Assembly: GCA_937930235.1 (NCBI GenBank)
Contig: CALGLJ010000098.1
Span: 1-57,155 of the forward strand
DNA: 57,155 nt
Direction of reading: 5' to 3'
Origin: an uncultured Verrucomicrobiales bacterium
Lineage (GTDB): Bacteria > Verrucomicrobiota > Verrucomicrobiia > Verrucomicrobiales > Akkermansiaceae
Positions 33,929 through 43,473 of this stretch are shown piece by piece. The notes below the pieces were generated by a model. That model worked only from the letters and a program-made list of their open reading frames with translations, had not been told where the DNA came from and did not search any database. Position numbers and translations under genes: made by a program. Positions within the stretch are counted from its first letter, which is position 1. The number at the start of each line of letters is the position of its first letter.

Positions 33929-36900
33929 TCAAATTTGCGCTCTAAGCTGTTCGATCCATCCAGCAAAGTCTTCTTGTCCCTTATGCCGGAGGATTGTTTC
34001 GGCGATCATCAGATCATGTGTGACAAGGTTAATTTGGCGGGGAGAGCCTGCTGTTTTAAGAACCTGAAGGTAGGATTGAGCGTGATTGTGGATATTTTCT
34101 TTTAGGCTATGATTAAACAGGGCTTCCAAAGCGTATTGCTGAGGGCGAGCGGCTCGCTCCCAAAAGAGTTCACCCATATCAATCAGGTCTTCGCCCGCGA
34201 GAGTTTTGGAAAAACTGAGAAGTTCCCGAAAGTCTTTTGAACGCTCCTCTTCGTTATCGGGATTTCGCAGAAAGATTGCGAGGAGGAGATTATTCAATGG
34301 GTAAGGAATAAACCCTTTGTCTTTTCGGGTTTGCTCGAAAGACTTACGATAATGCTCTTCCATAAGGCGCAAAGGAGCTTCACAGGATTTTGCTTCGCCG
34401 AGGGTCGCTTCTAAAAGTGCGGCATGTTTAGCAATAGAACCTCGGCAGGCGCTCCGACGCGCAGTGGGTCCGAACTGCTTTTCGAGCTTCGCTATTTGCT
34501 GGTCGCACTGCTTTAGAATCGCGCGAGACTTTTTGAGTTCGGTGGAGCCACCATCCCCCTGCCCTACCATTTTCAGGGTAAGACGCGCTCGGTTTTTGGC
34601 CTGCTTTTCGATCGCTCGGAGAGTGATCTGACTATCGCCGCTCGCTTGAGCTAGATCATAGGCTTCGATCGCTCTTTCTAACTCGTCGAGTTGGATCCAA
34701 GTGTCGCCAAGGGTCATGGCAAACTTTCCATTACTTCGCCAATCAGCAGGCAATTTTTCTAAGAACTCAATGAGACTTTCGACAACACAGGTGGTGCAGT
34801 GTCCTCGAAGAGTTTTGGCTTTCTGTCCAATATTCGCAGTGCAGACGATCGCCTCGGAGAGAGAAACAGGATCGGGAATTTTTTCCGTTTCTGATGATAC
34901 CTCATGCGAGGTGAAAACATAGGAAGGGTCACCATAACATTGATAAGCGGCCCAAGTATTTCTGCTTGGGTGCCGTTCGTGGGTCCGCTGACGCGCCCGG
35001 AAAACCGATTGTCCAAAATTGGTTCCTTTCATCATCTCAGCATAGAAACAATCAGCAAAGGTAAGAGCTGCTTGATCATCGACAGCCCAGCCCGCCGCAA
35101 TAACAGCCCGGACGCCCTGGTTGATGAGCTGCGTCGCGAGGTTTGCGGCCAATTGATAAGGCTTGGCAGGGAAATCAGCCGGACGAGCGTCGCCATCCAC
35201 ATTTCCCAGGTGACAGCAATTGATAAAGACGAATTCCGGAGTGCCCGGCATGCGCTCGATCAGAGACGGGGTAAGGAAAAGACCGTCACCAATGACCATG
35301 CCGGAAACTGGGGCGGGTGTTTCCTCGCCTGCAGTGAGATTTTTTGGGACATATTCGAAGACCCCGTGCCCTGCGAGATGGAGAATATGATGCTCACGAC
35401 TCATCAGCTCACGGATGACAGTCTGAGCGTCAGGCTTCTCGTGAAGAGACACTTCGAAAGTCGCCTTGAGATGTTTTTTCTCAAGAAGATCTCTCACCGC
35501 ACGGCCTTCTCTTTGAGCACCAAAAAGAGGCGGGAAATCTGAAGTTGGGTCAGCAATGATGAGAGCCTTCCCATTTCGACAAAGTTTAGGGCGAAGAACC
35601 AGAGGAGAACTGAGCTGTCTCACCATGGGACTGCGAAGCGCCATGGCACGATCACTTTCACCTTCGTGATATTGCAAGATTTCCCATGGGTAAGCAGCCG
35701 CCTGCTCGTCAAGGATCAGGACGAGGGGGCGATTGTCGCCCGAACTGGACTTCAAGGCTCTCGGGACGAGTAATTCGTGAAGAACGCGGCCCGTATCAGG
35801 ATCAGCTGCGGTAGACCGAGTGACATCCCGCAAGAATGGATCAACTGCTTGTCGCTCTTCAGAAGTAGTGATCATGGGAAGCCCCGCTCGATCAGAAAGA
35901 GGAAGGAAAGACATCCGGCCATCGTCAACGGCGATCCGAAGACGTTGCCAGAGAGATTGATCCAGCCCACGAGAAACGCGATAGAGTCCACCATCGCCAT
36001 AAACGAGACGTTTTTCGACCGTGATGTGTTCGTTAAAATAAGGAGAATCTTGGAGGTCCAGAAGGAAGTGTTGCGCCTCTACCGCAAGATCTTCATAAAT
36101 TTCAACAAAAGAGATCTCAGTGAGAGGGAGAGAATCGGTCTCGGGATTACTCAGAAGGAGTTCATTTGCTCGAATCGCCGCTCTCAGAACAGCAGCAATG
36201 CTGTCACTAATACTCACTCCTCCTACCCCTGCTCCTGGAATCAAGGCGCATAATTTCAAACCAGCAGTAAGACTCCCCTTCGCCTCTTCATTCGTCTCGA
36301 GAGAGTATCGTAGGAACGCTGTTTGAAGGGTTTCAGTGAGCTTCCCAGGTGACAGCTCGCCCATAACTCCGAGGCCGACCACCAGAGCTCCGGGGAACTC
36401 ACCAAGCTGATCAGAATAGCGAATCAAATCACTCGTATTGAGTCGCTCAGGATAGAGGCCGAGGCGGTATCGTTCGCTAAGGCGGCCATCAAGTCGCTGA
36501 TCAATTGCACCCTCAGATCCCTCGATGGGATCGTTGATAAAATGACCAACCAGAACGGGCTGGTCACAGAAAATGAGATTCCCGTGAGAGATGGAGACAC
36601 GTATTGTAGGTGTGACAAGCTGGCTCTGCGGATCGTCTTCAATGGAACTGCCTCCGCCCATCATGATGGATCCAAATTCGGATTCAGGTGGCAAATAGGG
36701 CACATGAGAAGGAGGAAGGTAAGTGAGTTCCTCGCTGCCTCGGCTGACCCATGCCCTATTAGGGAGGAGGCGAGTGGTTCCCTGTTCAAGAAGATCTACG
36801 ATTGCAGGAAAAGAACGAGGATGATCTGCCAAATCGCCGTGTTTAGCGGGGCTATACCAATGAGAAATTCCTTCGGGAATGCCATCGGACCAAAGAACCC

Positions 36901-39409
36901 GCCCATCGCCACGGGAACTCGCAAAGAAGTGGAGACGCTTCCACAGCCTGCCCTTCACTCGATAATCACATGGGGTCTTTCGAGCCTGCCCAGCGACGTA
37001 GAGGGTAATCTCAGGGTCGAGAGAAACGCTTTCAAGTGTCTTCCAAGTCTTACGAGCTTTTCGTAAAAGGGTCTTGGTAGGAGCCTTCCACTTCCGTCCC
37101 ATCACGGAAGAGAACTTGTTCCAGAGATCAGCCTCGAAGGCTCGCTCATCATGAGAAAGAGGAAGAAGCTCCAATACACCCGGGAATTTCCGAAGAATAT
37201 CAAGGTAGTCGTTTTCGCTCATGCTGAGGTCGAGCAGGGACAGAAGGTTAATCAACGAATCCTGACCAACGAGAAGCCGGAGGATCGAATGAGAACCTTT
37301 ATTCGGAGTGCCTAACATGATGAGGCGGGCTCCTTTACGGGCTGAAAATTCTTGCCAAGTTTCATGATGCTCAGCCATGACCGCTCGACAGACCAAACCT
37401 CCCATCGAGTGAGCAACGATACGAACGGGACCGGTGGTTTGTTGTAACTGTCTCTTCATCTCGTCAGCCAATTGATCTCCCGCGTCCAGAATGGACTTTC
37501 TCCAATCGTAGGAAAATGGAACGACCTTGTGGCTTTCTTTGAGATATTCGATCAACCGCTGATAAGAGTCTTTGTGCGGTCCATCTGGAGAAATGGTATG
37601 AGGACTGTTAATATCAAGTTTTCGAAATGCCCCACGCATCAGATCCGATTTATCGACCCAAACACGATCATCATCCACTCGGAGGTTAGACCCGGAAATT
37701 CCCGGAACCACAATGACACAAGGACTATCTGGCTTGATCTCGATACCCCGGCTCCTTTTCAGAGCCTTGGTATTGCGAGGAAAATATTGGAAACCACTTG
37801 GCTTATCCTCACCAGCGACAATTAGGGCACGGATCCCATCTCGAACTTTTTGATCCGCGAAATAATTGGTATGCATGACATTCCGATTAGGAATCATGGT
37901 GGGAACCAATTCATCCCGATAGACGCCACCATCCATCGAGGCAAAATTGACAACGAGATCATTCGGTCCTTTATAGAAGAGATCGACGAGCCAATCGTAA
38001 AAGCGGTGTTTATTGGTCGGCTCATAGTCCGAAGCAATGACTGCGAGGTGGGCTGAAGAACTCAGATCAAGACCATTTAGGAACCTCTGATTCAAGAGCT
38101 GAATCTGCGGCGAGCGAGGCATCTGGGCTTCCAAACCAGGGAAAGCTTCAGGATCAGTTCGATCCTTCACCGCCGCAATGAGAAGTGTTTTGACTGCGCT
38201 ATAAATCGGACTCCCAAAGAACCCGGGAATGAGACCGATCGCGTGAAGGACGATATTGAGAGTCACATCCAGACGCCCACTGGCGAGCGTTGTCCCCCTC
38301 GCTGGACAGGCGACTCGCACGAAGCGTTCGATCACTAAGTTTTTCTCCCGAAGTTCATGATCGAGAGACTGAAGCTCTTTTAGATGTTGTTCATAAATAT
38401 TATCTGCTGCACCACGTGAGGTGAGCCAATCAAAAGCTCTTTCGATGATATTACCGTCAACATCCTGACCTGAAAAGAGAGAGAGTTCTTCCGGTGAGAA
38501 TACTTTGCCCTCATGACGAGTGCTTTGACCTCGCGCGAGGAACTCGCCCACCAGTCCTCCTCGAGAATGAGTGATGAGATGAAGCCTAGCTCCAGCGGGG
38601 AGGCTGTGACAGAGAGCCCGCGCATTTTCAATCGGACTCTCAGTGAGAGTCCGGTGATCATAGGCATAGATTTGTGAGCCAAATTTCGAAGTCAGTTCTT
38701 TCCAGAAGCCATCAGTATCATCAGTCAGAAGCTCTGAAAATCCGCCTGCAGTGGAGCTAAAAGTCCCATGAATAAAGACGAGGATGGGTTGAGAAATATC
38801 AATCTCGCTCACAGGCACAGGCTGAAAGTGAGCCTCCTTCCACTGCTCTGTCTTTTTGGTCTCGATCAGTTGTTCCCGAATATCTGAGGCATAGAAGAGT
38901 CCGCCATCTTGAATGATCCCCTTTTCAATTTTACGAGCAAGGGCTCGAATCGCCTCTTGACCGACTCGTGAGACAATTTCTCCTTCAAATTTTTCCTTTA
39001 AGTTGAAGATATCTAGCTTCTTAAGAAGGCGCGAAAACAAGCCTCTCTCTCCCTCCAGACTGGGGAGATCTGAGGTGATGGTAACGAGATCTTCATCATC
39101 AGAGCCACCACGATTTTCAGATTGCCCGGCATAGATTTCCGACAAACTTTCAGGTGTTAGAAAAAGCTCGGTCCCATCACTGAGTTCAAGACGAGCAACA
39201 TCCCCTTCTTGCATCTCGAAACGATGCCCGGGAGATTCATCAGATCGATCGGCTTGGGGACTAAGGTCAATTGAAGCCCCCGAACTCATATCGAGTTTGA
39301 AAAAACCATCTAGGCCCAGGTCCTGATTCAGCTCCTTCTCTCGGTTTATTTTAGAATTCAGACGACCTCGAACAAGGAAACATTTAGAAGGTGTGGAAGT
39401 CTCAGACAT
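33929..39409 (-). CDS. Giant protein: two alpha/beta-hydrolase (lipase-like) domains, CHAT protease and helical C-terminus
   Basis: The 1826-residue protein has no signal peptide and so is cytoplasmic. Domain 1 (about 205-515) is an alpha/beta hydrolase with VFIHGTFSST and nucleophile Ser282 in THSRGG, plus ND-LVV and a later His. Domain 2 (about 560-880) resembles LCAT-type lipases, with VVPGISGSNL, Ser668 in AHSMGG, Asp in SRGDGRV and His in AKHGDL. Domain 3 (about 930-1130) contains VGHFINDPIEGSEGAID and GALVVGLGVMGELSPGKL, possibly like the M17 aminopeptidase N-domain. Domain 4 (about 1230-1500) is a CHAT caspase-like protease with HLAGHG (His1348) and FINCCHLG (Cys1399). The rest is helical and TPR-like (LDELERAIEAYDLA). 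All three active sites look intact. CHAT proteases often act in bacterial conflict and cell-death systems. Confidence 0.85.
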   Translation of the reverse strand: MSETSTPSKCFLVRGRLNSKINREKELNQDLGLDGFFKLDMSSGASIDLSPQADRSDESPGHRFEMQEGDVARLELSDGTELFLTPESLSEIYAGQSENRGGSDDEDLVTITSDLPSLEGERGLFSRLLKKLDIFNLKEKFEGEIVSRVGQEAIRALARKIEKGIIQDGGLFYASDIREQLIETKKTEQWKEAHFQPVPVSEIDISQPILVFIHGTFSSTAGGFSELLTDDTDGFWKELTSKFGSQIYAYDHRTLTESPIENARALCHSLPAGARLHLITHSRGGLVGEFLARGQSTRHEGKVFSPEELSLFSGQDVDGNIIERAFDWLTSRGAADNIYEQHLKELQSLDHELREKNLVIERFVRVACPARGTTLASGRLDVTLNIVLHAIGLIPGFFGSPIYSAVKTLLIAAVKDRTDPEAFPGLEAQMPRSPQIQLLNQRFLNGLDLSSSAHLAVIASDYEPTNKHRFYDWLVDLFYKGPNDLVVNFASMDGGVYRDELVPTMIPNRNVMHTNYFADQKVRDGIRALIVAGEDKPSGFQYFPRNTKALKRSRGIEIKPDSPCVIVVPGISGSNLRVDDDRVWVDKSDLMRGAFRKLDINSPHTISPDGPHKDSYQRLIEYLKESHKVVPFSYDWRKSILDAGDQLADEMKRQLQQTTGPVRIVAHSMGGLVCRAVMAEHHETWQEFSARKGARLIMLGTPNKGSHSILRLLVGQDSLINLLSLLDLSMSENDYLDILRKFPGVLELLPLSHDERAFEADLWNKFSSVMGRKWKAPTKTLLRKARKTWKTLESVSLDPEITLYVAGQARKTPCDYRVKGRLWKRLHFFASSRGDGRVLWSDGIPEGISHWYSPAKHGDLADHPRSFPAIVDLLEQGTTRLLPNRAWVSRGSEELTYLPPSHVPYLPPESEFGSIMMGGGSSIEDDPQSQLVTPTIRVSISHGNLIFCDQPVLVGHFINDPIEGSEGAIDQRLDGRLSERYRLGLYPERLNTSDLIRYSDQLGEFPGALVVGLGVMGELSPGKLTETLQTAFLRYSLETNEEAKGSLTAGLKLCALIPGAGVGGVSISDSIAAVLRAAIRANELLLSNPETDSLPLTEISFVEIYEDLAVEAQHFLLDLQDSPYFNEHITVEKRLVYGDGGLYRVSRGLDQSLWQRLRIAVDDGRMSFLPLSDRAGLPMITTSEERQAVDPFLRDVTRSTAADPDTGRVLHELLVPRALKSSSGDNRPLVLILDEQAAAYPWEILQYHEGESDRAMALRSPMVRQLSSPLVLRPKLCRNGKALIIADPTSDFPPLFGAQREGRAVRDLLEKKHLKATFEVSLHEKPDAQTVIRELMSREHHILHLAGHGVFEYVPKNLTAGEETPAPVSGMVIGDGLFLTPSLIERMPGTPEFVFINCCHLGNVDGDARPADFPAKPYQLAANLATQLINQGVRAVIAAGWAVDDQAALTFADCFYAEMMKGTNFGQSVFRARQRTHERHPSRNTWAAYQCYGDPSYVFTSHEVSSETEKIPDPVSLSEAIVCTANIGQKAKTLRGHCTTCVVESLIEFLEKLPADWRSNGKFAMTLGDTWIQLDELERAIEAYDLAQASGDSQITLRAIEKQAKNRARLTLKMVGQGDGGSTELKKSRAILKQCDQQIAKLEKQFGPTARRSACRGSIAKHAALLEATLGEAKSCEAPLRLMEEHYRKSFEQTRKDKGFIPYPLNNLLLAIFLRNPDNEEERSKDFRELLSFSKTLAGEDLIDMGELFWERAARPQQYALEALFNHSLKENIHNHAQSYLQVLKTAGSPRQINLVTHDLMIAETILRHKGQEDFAGWIEQLRAQI

Positions 39410-39858
39410 TAATGTGATTAAGATTAAATAGAAGCGACATCATTACTGTTAGAATCACTGAACAAAAATACATCCTAACATATGACAAAAGCCACTTAGA
39501 CCTAAAACCATAGAAATCAGAGCCTTAATTCAATCCTAAATATTATCATTTCAAGAAAATCTTCTGTAACCCTGACTATTAACTCAGATCTGACCCCACA
39601 AATCAGATTCATGGCGAATCCCGCCTTTTCCATTCACTGTCTCATGATTCAGGTTATGAACCTTTATAAATCACGCTCTGCGACGACGCATCAGCCTAAA
39701 GCAACGAGCCCACTCAGAATGACAATCGATCGCTCTGGCACTGAATTAAAATGACTCACGATTTGGATGAGTCGCATCGCTTATGAAGAAAAACACTCTT
39801 ACTGATCTGAAACGCTTCACCAGACTCCACGGGCCGCCTAGGGATTTGGGCTAAAAAA
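39410..39858. other. Intergenic region between CHAT gene and membrane-protein gene
   Basis: This 449-bp stretch has no convincing gene on either strand. It is AT-rich in its first half. It should hold the promoters of two divergent genes, the CHAT gene (minus) and the small membrane protein (plus). I see no clear tRNA, hairpin terminator or repeat, and no recognisable operator. Confidence 0.5.
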
Positions 39859-40221
39859 ATGAAACAACCTCAAAGATGGAATGACTGGATGCTCCTCTTG
39901 GCCATGCTCTGTATGATACTCGCTCCCTTGTGGAGTCTCTTGATGATTTTCGGAATCGAGAGACCACTATTCAGGGAGCTACAAGCAAGTCACATCCCTT
40001 ATGGGAATGGAGGTCCGGGCCACTTTTTTTCTTATGGCATGGCCAAGATGGTGCGAATGATTGGATCTCTTGGAATCCTGATCTTTGGTATGATCTTCGC
40101 CTTAATTGGGGGGATAAACGTTCCTCAAAAAGCGACTGGCACGCAAGCACTGCGATACCTCACCTGGATGATGTCAATTTTCTCTCTCTTAGGAATACTC
40201 GCTTGTTTAAGGTATCTTTAA
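39859..40221 (+). CDS. Small integral membrane protein of unknown function
   Basis: The 120-residue protein has three predicted membrane helices: LLLAMLCMILAPLWSLLMIFGI (about 12-33), IGSLGILIFGMIFALIGGI (about 67-86) and LTWMMSIFSLLGILACLRYL (about 100-119). The loop between the first two carries HIPYGNGGPGHFFSYGMAKM. The layout resembles MotA/TolQ/ExbB-associated small proteins seen in Verrucomicrobia and Planctomycetes, but the family is not identifiable here. It is divergent from the CHAT gene and 109 bp upstream of the bamD-like operon, and could belong to either. Confidence 0.6.
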   Translation: MKQPQRWNDWMLLLAMLCMILAPLWSLLMIFGIERPLFRELQASHIPYGNGGPGHFFSYGMAKMVRMIGSLGILIFGMIFALIGGINVPQKATGTQALRYLTWMMSIFSLLGILACLRYL

Positions 40222-40330
40222 TGCAAATTTGACAGTCGCGCAGGCTCTTCGATTCAAATAGATGCGGATGAAGTGAACGTCTCATAGAGGTCGGGCTTTT
40301 CTTTTTTGATTGAGCAGATAAGTTCTCCGA

Positions 40331-41266
40331 ATGTCTTTTTATCGGACAACATCGATACTCATTTTCACCGCTAGTTTCGCTTACCTGACTTCCTGCGGGA
40401 AAGATGCTGGAGTTCCACTCGCAGCAACGACAAAAGCAGAACAGAATGAGGCGCTTGCAGTTTTCAACCGCGCAGCAACCAATGAAGCAGCAGGAAAAAC
40501 CAAAGCCGCCATTAAGGGATACCGGTTGGTGGTAAAAGATTACCCTCTCTCAACCTCCGCCGCCGAAGCAAGTTACCGCGAGGCCGCTTTATTAGAAAAA
40601 CAGGGAAATCTCTTGGACGCATTTGACCTCTATCATTCCTTCCTCTCGAAATACCCAGCTTCCACTCACTACAGTGCCGCGATCAAACGGCAGGAAGAAA
40701 TCGCTCATGCCGTCGCCAAGGGGCATATCACCAATAGCTTCATCGGCCTCAAAACACGCATCGAACCCAAGAAAGCAACCGAAATGCTCGCTAAGGTGCG
40801 AGACAATGCTCCGCGTTCTCCATCCGCCTCACGAGCGCAGTTTGCCATCGGCCAAGTTTGGGAGAATCGAAATCAGCCAGACCAGGCGGTTGCGGCATAC
40901 CGTCGTCTCTCACGGGATTTCCCGAATGCTCCAGAGGCTCCCGAAGCTCAATATCGGATTGGTTTTACTCTCGCAAATAAGCAAAAAAATGGAAATCCTG
41001 ATACGGCCAATTTAGACCGAGCCAAGGAAGCTTACGAAGACCTTCTCTTACGCTATCCTAATTCCAAGCGAGCTTCCGATGCCCGCCGCGAAGTCGCCAA
41101 ACTTTCATCAGGAGATATTCAGCGTTCGTACGATTTAGCGGAATTCTATCGCAAGAAAGGGAAAAATACCTCTGCCGTCTTCTATTACGGTGAAGTCATC
41201 CGTATGTCGAAAACCGGAGCGCTCCGCTCTCAGGCAGAAAATTGGATCAAACAATTGGGTCAATAA
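40331..41266 (+). CDS. BamD/YbgF-like TPR lipoprotein
   Basis: The 311-residue protein has lipobox LTSC after a short signal peptide, so it is attached to the outer or inner membrane facing the periplasm. The mature part consists of tetratricopeptide repeats with the phrases AIKGYRLVVKDYPLSTSAAEASYREA, AFDLYHSFLSKYP, AVAAYRRLSRDFPNAPEAPEAQYRIG and AYEDLLLRYPNSKRASDARRE, typical of BamD and CpoB. BamD is the essential lipoprotein of the outer-membrane protein assembly machine. The gene is followed without a gap by an LptE-like gene, which supports an envelope-assembly role. BamD has five TPRs and this protein has at least that many, so BamD-like is preferred over CpoB. Confidence 0.75.
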   Translation: MSFYRTTSILIFTASFAYLTSCGKDAGVPLAATTKAEQNEALAVFNRAATNEAAGKTKAAIKGYRLVVKDYPLSTSAAEASYREAALLEKQGNLLDAFDLYHSFLSKYPASTHYSAAIKRQEEIAHAVAKGHITNSFIGLKTRIEPKKATEMLAKVRDNAPRSPSASRAQFAIGQVWENRNQPDQAVAAYRRLSRDFPNAPEAPEAQYRIGFTLANKQKNGNPDTANLDRAKEAYEDLLLRYPNSKRASDARREVAKLSSGDIQRSYDLAEFYRKKGKNTSAVFYYGEVIRMSKTGALRSQAENWIKQLGQ

Positions 41267-41773
41267 ATGAAGATCTCTTTCATCGTCTGCCTCCTCGCTC
41301 TCCTCTGCGCATGCGGAGGATACCAAATTGGAGGGCACAAACCTTCCAAGCTGGCCAAGATCCGCAATATCGCGGTGCCGATGGTTCAAAACCGAACCCT
41401 CTTCCCCCGAGCGGATGCCACCGCGACCAACTCCATCGTTGATGCCCTCACGAAAGATGGCACCTATCGGATCAGCACTCTTGATGAGGCAGACGCCATC
41501 CTTTACGTCAGCCTCAATAAGATAAAATACGATCAAAGCCGCTCAAGCCGAGAAGATACATTACGCTCTGAAGAACTAGAAATGAGAGTCACTCTCGATT
41601 GGCAACTCTCTCTTCCCACGCAACGGAACAAGCCCCTGGAAGCGGGCTCTGCCACCGGACACACTCGCCTCTTTGCTCAAGGCAATCTCCAAACAGCCCG
41701 CGCCGGAGCCCTCCCGGATGCTCTCATGCGCGCTTCACAAATGATCGTTTCCCGCCTTGCAGACGGGTATTAG
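41267..41773 (+). CDS. lptE: LptE-like LPS-assembly lipoprotein
   Basis: The 168-residue protein has a signal peptide ending in lipobox LCAC. The mature start CGGYQIGGHKPSKLAKIRNIAVPMVQNRTLFPRADATATNSIVDAL fits the LptE family, with CGYxxxG and the I-x-VPxxxNxT strand. DEADAILYVSLNKIKYD is the second strand region. LptE plugs the LptD barrel and helps insert lipopolysaccharide in the outer leaflet. kdsB elsewhere in the window shows that KDO-type LPS is made. It begins at the base after the BamD-like stop codon. lptD itself is not in the window. Confidence 0.8.
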   Translation: MKISFIVCLLALLCACGGYQIGGHKPSKLAKIRNIAVPMVQNRTLFPRADATATNSIVDALTKDGTYRISTLDEADAILYVSLNKIKYDQSRSSREDTLRSEELEMRVTLDWQLSLPTQRNKPLEAGSATGHTRLFAQGNLQTARAGALPDALMRASQMIVSRLADGY

Positions 41774-41785
41774 CTTTCATCCCTC

Positions 41786-42454
41786 ATGCTCACCTTCGTA
41801 CCCACTCCGATCGGCCACCTAGGGGACATCACTCTTCGTGCCATCGAGACTTTGCGCGAGGCCGATCTCATCGCCTGTGAAGACACCCGCCACTCTCGCA
41901 AGCTCCTCTCACATTTAGAAATTTCCAAACCACTCACCTCGCTGCACGATCACAATGAAGCGACACGCGGCCCAGAGTTAATCAAACGCGCACTCGCAGG
42001 AGAACACATCGCCATCATCTCGGACGCAGGTACCCCATGCCTTTCCGACCCCGGTCATCGTCTCTTAAAAAGCGCTCGCGATCAAGGAGTCGAGTTTACT
42101 GTCCTCCCAGGACCATCCGCCATTACCACCGCGCTTGTAGCCTCCGGCTTCCCTCCCCATCCATTTTCATTCCATGGCTTTCTCCATGTCAAAAAAGGGA
42201 AACGTGGCAAACAACTTCAAGCCGCCCTTGATTCTTCCGAGACCACTCTCTTCTTTGAATCTCCCCACCGCTTACCATCGACGCTCGACATCCTTACCCA
42301 ACTCTCCCCCAACACTCAGCTCTGTGTTGCTCGAGAATTGACGAAAAAGTTCGAAACCCTTCATCATGGCACGTCTTCAGAATTGAATACTCATTTTCAA
42401 ACACATAAACCGAAAGGCGAAATTGTCCTCCTCATCCCTCCTCAGTCCAAATAA
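41786..42454 (+). CDS. rsmI: 16S rRNA (cytidine-1402-2'-O)-methyltransferase
   Basis: The 222-residue tetrapyrrole-methylase-fold enzyme methylates the ribose of C1402 in the 16S P-site region. Motifs are MLTFVPTPIGHLGDITLRAIETLREADLIACEDTRHS, LTSLHDHNE, IISDAGTPCLSDPG, LPGPSAITTALVASGFP and FHGFLHVKKGKR. These cover both subdomains, though the protein is shorter than the roughly 280-residue E. coli enzyme at its C-terminus. Short versions of this type occur in other phyla. It is 12 bp downstream of lptE and probably cotranscribed. Confidence 0.94.
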   Translation: MLTFVPTPIGHLGDITLRAIETLREADLIACEDTRHSRKLLSHLEISKPLTSLHDHNEATRGPELIKRALAGEHIAIISDAGTPCLSDPGHRLLKSARDQGVEFTVLPGPSAITTALVASGFPPHPFSFHGFLHVKKGKRGKQLQAALDSSETTLFFESPHRLPSTLDILTQLSPNTQLCVARELTKKFETLHHGTSSELNTHFQTHKPKGEIVLLIPPQSK

Positions 42455-42471
42455 AATCCCCATCTACGACC

Positions 42472-43446
42472 ATGCTTAGCTTCTCAACTTGCTGGAACAA
42501 TGCCCGTCATAACTGTGGCGAAGAAATGATCGATGAAATCCTCGATCTTGGATTTGATACCCTAGAATTGTCTCATGGCATGACCATCACGAAGCTCCCA
42601 GGGATTCAAAAAGCCTATAATGAGGGGAAGTTTCGCTGTGTGGGAGTGCACAATTATTTCCCCTCGCCCACCGAGGTCATGATCGACGCCCCAGATGCCT
42701 ATGAGTTTTCCTCCGACAATCCCAATGAACGCCGGAGAGCCTACGAGCTCACTCTCAAGACCATCGAGCTCGCGCATACTTTTGGAGCATACTATGTCGT
42801 TCTGCACATGGGATCTGTCCCCATTATGCCGCACAAAAAATGGACCGGGGCACTCACGAACAAACTCTCCGAAGGAGAACAGCTCTCCGGGCACTATGCC
42901 GATGATAAGCTAGAGTGTGTCAAGAAGCGGGAAAAAAGCGGCCCAAAGTATTTCGAACGTGCCATCGAGGTTCTCGAACTTCTCATCCCCATCGCCCAGC
43001 AAGCAGGGGTCGTTCTCGCCGTCGAATCACGCTCGAAATATGAGGACGTCCCAGACGAACGAGAAATGCTCTACCTTCAGGAACACTTTGCTGACTGCCC
43101 TCACATCGGTTACTGGCATGATTTTGGGCATGTCGGTCTCAAGCACAATCTTGGCCTTTTAGACCATGCCCAGTGGCTTGAAAAAATGGCTCCCTACCTC
43201 ATTGGCTGCCACCTTCATGACGTCAAATGGCCCAAACGAGATCACAGCATCCCCTTCACCGGCTCTCTTCCATACGAGACGCTCCTCAAACATTTCCGAC
43301 CTGAAATGCCATTCACCTGGGAACTCTCACCAGGACGTAAAGGCCCCGCGATCAAAGAGGCGCTCAAAGCTTGGAAATACCTCTTCCCGCAAACCATGGC
43401 TCAGGAACCACAAGCTGATAACACCATCGGCGGGGTAGCGAGTTAG
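42472..43446 (+). CDS. Sugar phosphate isomerase/epimerase (xylose isomerase-like TIM barrel)
   Basis: The 324-residue protein has no signal peptide. TIM-barrel landmarks of the AP-endonuclease-2/xylose-isomerase superfamily can be read: FDTLELSHGM, FGAYYVVLHMGSVP, GVVLAVESRSKYE, IGYWHDFGHVGLKHN, IGCHLHDVKW and FTWELSPGRKG. The acidic and His residues in AVES, WHDFGH, CHLHD and WELSP are the usual metal ligands. It could isomerise or epimerise a sugar or inositol derivative; the substrate cannot be inferred. It is 17 bp after rsmI and 27 bp before recQ, within a five-gene plus-strand run. Confidence 0.8.
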   Translation: MLSFSTCWNNARHNCGEEMIDEILDLGFDTLELSHGMTITKLPGIQKAYNEGKFRCVGVHNYFPSPTEVMIDAPDAYEFSSDNPNERRRAYELTLKTIELAHTFGAYYVVLHMGSVPIMPHKKWTGALTNKLSEGEQLSGHYADDKLECVKKREKSGPKYFERAIEVLELLIPIAQQAGVVLAVESRSKYEDVPDEREMLYLQEHFADCPHIGYWHDFGHVGLKHNLGLLDHAQWLEKMAPYLIGCHLHDVKWPKRDHSIPFTGSLPYETLLKHFRPEMPFTWELSPGRKGPAIKEALKAWKYLFPQTMAQEPQADNTIGGVAS

Positions 43447-43473
43447 AGCCGACGCTTTGAATTCCCGCTCCCG

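Noticed and set aside
34904-37066. Plus-strand ORFs (34904-35542, 35777-36253, 36542-37066) within the CHAT gene
   Set aside because: Shadows of the 1826-residue minus-strand ORF, whose domains and active sites are coherent throughout.
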